NCBI GenBank assembly: GCA_025024175.1
Contig: QCXZ01000137.1
Span: 1,302,001 to 1,366,000, forward strand
Reading direction: 5' to 3'
Length of the DNA: 64,000 nucleotides
Source of the DNA: Rhyzopertha dominica
Taxonomy: Eukaryota; Arthropoda; Insecta; Coleoptera; Bostrichidae
Shown: one piece after another, positions 59,801 through 64,000 of the stretch
Position numbering within the stretch: the stretch's first letter is position 1
Layout: each line of letters begins with the position of its first letter
Notes under the pieces: model-generated
Database searches by the model: none
The model's input: the letters and a program-made list of their open reading frames with translations, nothing else
What the model was told of the DNA's origin: nothing
Position numbers and translations under genes: made by a program

Positions 59801-61504
59801 ATAGTCTAGACGCGAGGAATAGCATGTCCCTGCTGAAGTATAATTTGGATTAAAAGCATCTTTCTGGCTGTTGAGTTGCAATTGCATGAGTTTCAAAAAA
59901 CTACTTGGGAAGTTAATAAACTGCTATTTCAAGTTTAAAACATGCTCGAAACCAAAACTTATAAGAATTGTCATGAACTTTGAAAGCCCTGTGACAGTTG
60001 CTCTAAAGTAACAGCTTCGTTTTTAGAGTAGAATTGTGTACAGATATGGAGGGGGAGGTTATTAATTGAATAATGACTGTTCTATTTCTTTGTGATATTT
60101 ATTAGAATTGTTTTGCACAAAGGGTTTTGTTATTCAACGTGCGTAAACTCGTTTGTCAAGGAGGAAGGGACTTTTGTTAAATTGCAGTTAATGAACAAAT
60201 TTCTTACCCTAATAGCAATGACATAGTCTTATTAATGAAAACCACAGTGAGAAGCAGTGCCGTCTTTGCTAGTGGAAGAAAATTGTCCTGATGAGTCGCA
60301 AGGACAAAACAATGATTCCTTCGTAGAAAGACCAAAAAAAATGATAATTTGTGAGGAGACTATCTATTTTTTTAGAGGTTTCTGTTAAAACATCCAATGA
60401 TGTTGTTGCGATAAAACGGTAAATACTTCAGTTAAACGTAATAGATACAATTGGACAGCTGTCAGAATTGGTTATTTCTACCCGAGTGACACCCTAACCA
60501 CTAATTTGATTTCTTGAAGTTGCTCTTTTACACTGTACCTTTCCGTAGGCTGCTTTCAGGAAGGGACAACCGCATCGGAGCATGAAAGCTACAGCGGAAG
60601 CCTACCCTGTAAACAGCCGCGTGGCACAGCCGCATCCTTTTATCTGTATTACGTCTAGCGAACGGGCCGCCGTAATTAATTATTAAAATTGTCCCCTCAC
60701 GCCCGCGGCTCTCCGACTTTCGCTTTTACGCCCCGCTTTTATCTCAATTAACCTCTTTTTATATCCAGCGGAGATAAAGGCGGAGAACTGCATTATCGAT
60801 GTGTAGCTTTTGTGTTAATTAAATCCGGGCGTCGGTCGCCCGGCAAATTAAAAAAAAGCGTACGCAGATCGACGCGACGATACAAATTTGCGGGACCGGT
60901 GGGGCGATTGTTTTCGGCAATAGAGTTCGTTTGTCAGTGCCCGCTTAGATAGATAGATACGTCTGGCGTTTGTTAAGCCCTGAAACGGATTTCAATCACG
61001 GCGAAATTGGCGGTTTAATCAAATGGTTTGGGTGAAGTGACTACGGCTTCATTTCAAATACGTTAATATCAGTGCTGAAATATAATTAAGTACTATTACT
61101 TCTTTGGGTGGGCAGCGAAGCAAAAATAACAAGAATTATAATTCTGCATATTTACGTCCTTGATCAGGACCCATGGCACAGTTCATATGTGCAGGATAAT
61201 CTAACCAATACTAGTATCACCTAATCACAATTTTGTGGTGTAAAATATTATCGCATTTTTTTACTAACCAACATGCTAGTCGTCAAAATTTTTATTTTTA
61301 CATCCAGCATCTCAATATTATAAAGGGCAGTACTCAGTGCAAGATCTACACCATTGGTAGTATTACTCGTATACAGACTTTTGTTAATGAGCCTATCTAG
61401 CTTAAGCACTATTAATCTTCAATTTTTGTAAATGCTCTTTCTAAACCAGTAAATGTTATATTTTGTAGTCGTATATTCTTATTCCTTAATTTTTACTTTC
61501 ACAT
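59801..61504. other. Unassigned DNA with a GC-rich island at 60540-61050
   Basis: No gene. The island carries CGTAATTAATTATT and TGTTAATTAAATCC, homeodomain-type cores set in GC-rich sequence, the clearest example in the window of a possible regulatory element. Confidence 0.3.
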
Positions 61505-63030
61505 CCAACGGATGTTGGACACGATTGGCAGTCCTTGTTACAGATTGGCAACATTTTGTGCTAATTATTTAAAACCTTATGTAAGAAAGACTAGTAGTTT
61601 CATCAAAAATTCTTCAGACTTCATTAATATTATAAAAGGTTTAAGTATTTCAGAAGGTGATATTTTAGTTAGTTCTGACGTGGTTTCTGAAACGATAGAC
61701 ATCATCAAATCCAAGCTTAATAGCTATCCCCTAGGTGACACGATATCCAGATTATCTGAATATTGTTTAAAATGTACTTATTTCTTATGGAACGAAAATT
61801 TTTATGAACAAAAAACCAGGTTGTGCAATGGGTTCACCTCTAAGTCCTGTAATAGCCAATTTGTTTATAGAAATTTTGAATAGGAAGCGATAAACAGTTT
61901 CCAGTTTAAACCAAAATGTTGGCATAGGTACGTAGATGACACTTTTGTTATTTGGCCCCACGATACAGAAGAGTTGGGTAGGTTTCTAAATTATTTGAAC
62001 AATCACAATCCTGACATAAAATTTACTATGGAATGAGAAAGCAATGGTAAAAACTGGACAGTTAGGACACAAAGTTTACAGAAAACCTACACACACAGAG
62101 ATATATTTACATGCCACATCTCACCACCCTCCCTCTCAAAAGAATAGTCCTATAAGGACGTTATTTGTTAGAGCACAAAGGATCTCAGAAGAAAGTTCTT
62201 TACAAAAAGAAATATATCGCCTTAAATCAAAGCTAGATAGAAATGGTTATAGCAATAAGAATATAAAAAAAATTCTTAGCCGGGACAAAGTAAATTGAAG
62301 TTGAGTTTGCCTTATGTACAAGGCCTTTCGGAAAAATTAAAGAGAATGCTTAGAAAACACGATATTTTAGTTGTTGATAGTACATATAATAATTTAGATA
62401 AAATTTTAAGTTCTACTAAAGATAAAGTACATTTAGAGAATGTAGGTGATTAAAAAACTACTTGTTCTTGCGGCAAGTGTTACATAAGTCAAACTAAAAG
62501 AAAAGTAGGTACGCGTTTGAAAGAACACATACGTGCTACTAGGTTGCAACAGATAGATAAATCTTGCGTAGCTGAACACCCTTATTTGACTAAACACATG
62601 ATTGACCTTGATAAAACAAAAATTGTACATAGAGAAAAATATTATCACAAAAGAAGCTATAGAAATTTGTAGGAATATTAATAATTTTAATAGGGATTGT
62701 GGAAATTATGAGTTAGGTGACATTTGGAAGGCTGTTTTCTAGTTATCTTTTACAAAGTAGTTCGTATATATCTAGTTGGTAGGTAGTTCCTTTTTTGTCG
62801 TTAGGTTCTTTTTTATTAGGTTGGCACATTGTCTCTATGACGTCTCGCTTCCTTGGTGATTTGTTTATTTAGTTTCAAAATTTTGTTTGAACTTGTGCCG
62901 TGTCGTTTTTGAAAAAAGATGTGCTCGAAACATCAGACTAATAACTTTTTGTCAGTGTTTTCAAGAGACAGCGATCTTTCCGAGAAAATATTATCTTATG
63001 GAAGCTGAAAGCATTAACCCTCGTATATAA
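61505..63030 (+). pseudogene. Penelope-like element copy C: RT to GIY-YIG
   Basis: The most complete Penelope-like copy. 61512-61883 (+): IGSPCYRLATFCANYLKP, NSSDFINIIKGLSI, ILVSSDVVSETIDIIKSKLN (motif A region; the SLFT segment usual after the first Asp is missing) and YFLWNENFYEQK. After a frame change GCAMGSPLSPVIANLFIEIL and RYVDDTFVIW, the catalytic box, near 61928. From 62044: [43 protein letters not shown]. After further breaks, CGKCY-S/I-xQTKRK and KEHIRATRLQQIDKS (GIY-YIG). The TAA before the Cys pair is shared with copy B. It ends with AAGCATTAACCCTCG near 63022. Dead by several stops and frame changes. Confidence 0.9.
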
Positions 63031-64000
63031 AGCTCGTTATTTATATATTTATATATAAAATAAAATAAAACTGCAGAATTTTAGGACAGAGAAATTATAT
63101 GGTAAACATCAAAGGCAATCGAAATATCACAAATCTGTACATATATTACTAAATGGTTTCTTTCCGAAACGATCGTTTTTGGTACTTAGCAAGCGAAAAT
63201 TTTTAAACACGCATATGGCATCAAAGGTATAGTTCTACAAAATACCACTTACACTTTTGTTAAATGCAGTACAGTGCATGGTTTGTTTCTCCGCCAGTTA
63301 ACATGCCACTAACACTCAATTTTTTTTCTAGAGGAATAATTATTTTCATGTTTTGTGTTTTCTATGTCAGGGGCCGTAATTAATGATCTTTCCTCGTACC
63401 TAAGTTTATCTAAATGGAAGGCGACGGCGACGGCATAGCCTTGTGCATATTAATTTATTGTGAGTCTGTGTGTCAGGTAGCTATCTATATTATAATTGTT
63501 CAATTGTTGAGAATGGCCAGAGAATACATGATTGGGTAAAGGAAACGCTTACTGGCAAGAAATCATTTGCTCACAATTGGATAAGTACGAAGGAATCACG
63601 CTATATAGACAATTGACAGATTCGATAAAGGAAGTTTGTTTATGAAGATAAAAGTCCATTTCTTCTTCAGATTATTGCTCAATATCCCATACAATATGCC
63701 ACCCGTTCTCTATACTTTGCTAACAGTATATCTGTTGCTCGTGAAACCATGCTGAACGAGTGATTTTGTGTAAATGCAAAGAAAAATGCTAGATATTTAT
63801 AATGAGGTGCCCCATACTGCTTAGAAAAGTTACATAGTATATAAACACACTTACAATAACGAATGTCAGAAGAGTGTCTTTTTTTTCTCTATAAAATCAT
63901 ATACGATACGATAAGAACTCTTTCAAAATACTCGCGTAAAGCTTTGACAATAGAATCAGGAGTATATAGTCCGTAATAATCAATGTTCTATGTGTCTTTT
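63031..64000. other. Unassigned AT-rich DNA
   Basis: No open frame or repeat of note; a moderately GC-richer patch near 63415-63440 contains GGCGACGGCGACGGC. Confidence 0.35.

Noticed and set aside
60288..60310. CTGATGAGTCGCAAGGACAAAAC, like a hammerhead ribozyme core
   Set aside because: The invariant G of the GAAA box is A here. The flanking bases pair with each other as a simple hairpin (TTGTCC with GGACAA), which does not give the three-stem topology.
1..64000. tRNA, rRNA or CRISPR-type arrays
   Set aside because: I looked for GGTTCGA-type T-loops with paired ends, for rRNA-like stretches and for regularly spaced short repeats and saw none.

Overview
This window looks like an AT-rich, transposon-laden intergenic or intronic stretch of an arthropod nuclear genome, most likely an insect. 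The reasons are the mix of elements (Gypsy-type LTR elements, Penelope-like elements, many 5'-truncated non-LTR elements, Tc1/mariner-superfamily relics and a Crypton-type tyrosine recombinase), the absence of operons, ribosome binding sites or dense genes, and the scattered single N calls of a draft assembly. A beetle is plausible but is inference. I found no convincing host protein-coding exon, tRNA or rRNA.

Layout. 1-6.9 kb: unassigned DNA with one LINE reverse-transcriptase relic (2.2-2.7 kb). 6.87-13.66 kb: a complete LTR retrotransposon with two 949-bp LTRs, a 4-bp target duplication (AACG), a Lys-tRNA-like primer site and one long gag-pol frame. 13.9-14.5 kb: internally deleted DDE transposase. 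15.5-16.2 kb: minus-strand LINE relic. 18.4-19.4 kb: foldback (inverted-repeat) element. 21.0-21.8 kb: minus LINE relic. 24.4-25.1 kb: Penelope-like copy A. 26.5-27.1 kb: mariner-like relic; 27.2-27.5 kb: LINE relic; 28.9-30.0 kb: DDE transposase relic. 32.4-33.5 kb: LINE 3' end. 37.2-37.8 kb: a second Penelope-like family. 38.3-38.5 kb: Tc1-like relic. 39.26-39.49 kb: a hairpin insertion flanked by a 14-bp direct repeat. 43.1-44.1 kb: mariner-like element with 23-bp terminal inverted repeats. 45.8-47.4 kb: CR1/Jockey-like LINE. 49.9-50.4 kb: LINE relic. 50.45-50.95 kb: Crypton-type recombinase relic. 52.6-58.7 kb: Penelope-like copy B on the minus strand, split by a second complete LTR retrotransposon (53.14-58.33 kb, 375-bp LTRs, target duplication ACCT). 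59.0-59.8 kb: minus LINE relic. 61.5-63.0 kb: Penelope-like copy C.

Between the elements lie short, GC-richer, apparently single-copy islands (for example 6.0-6.4, 14.6-15.0, 19.7-20.2, 22.7-23.0, 25.6-26.1, 31.2-31.7, 36.5-36.9, 42.1-42.6, 48.9-49.4, 51.7-52.4 and 60.5-61.0 kb). Several carry TAATTA-type homeodomain cores. They could be conserved non-coding or regulatory DNA around a distant gene, but this is inference from composition alone.

The two LTR elements are the youngest insertions: their paired LTRs look identical by eye apart from N calls. They are relatives: both have gag and pol in one frame, lack a visible CCHC knuckle, start pol with a DSG protease, have a D-D-34-E integrase spacing and use a TGGCGCCC primer site. 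The second sits inside the GIY-YIG endonuclease region of an already decayed Penelope-like copy, which gives a clear order of events.
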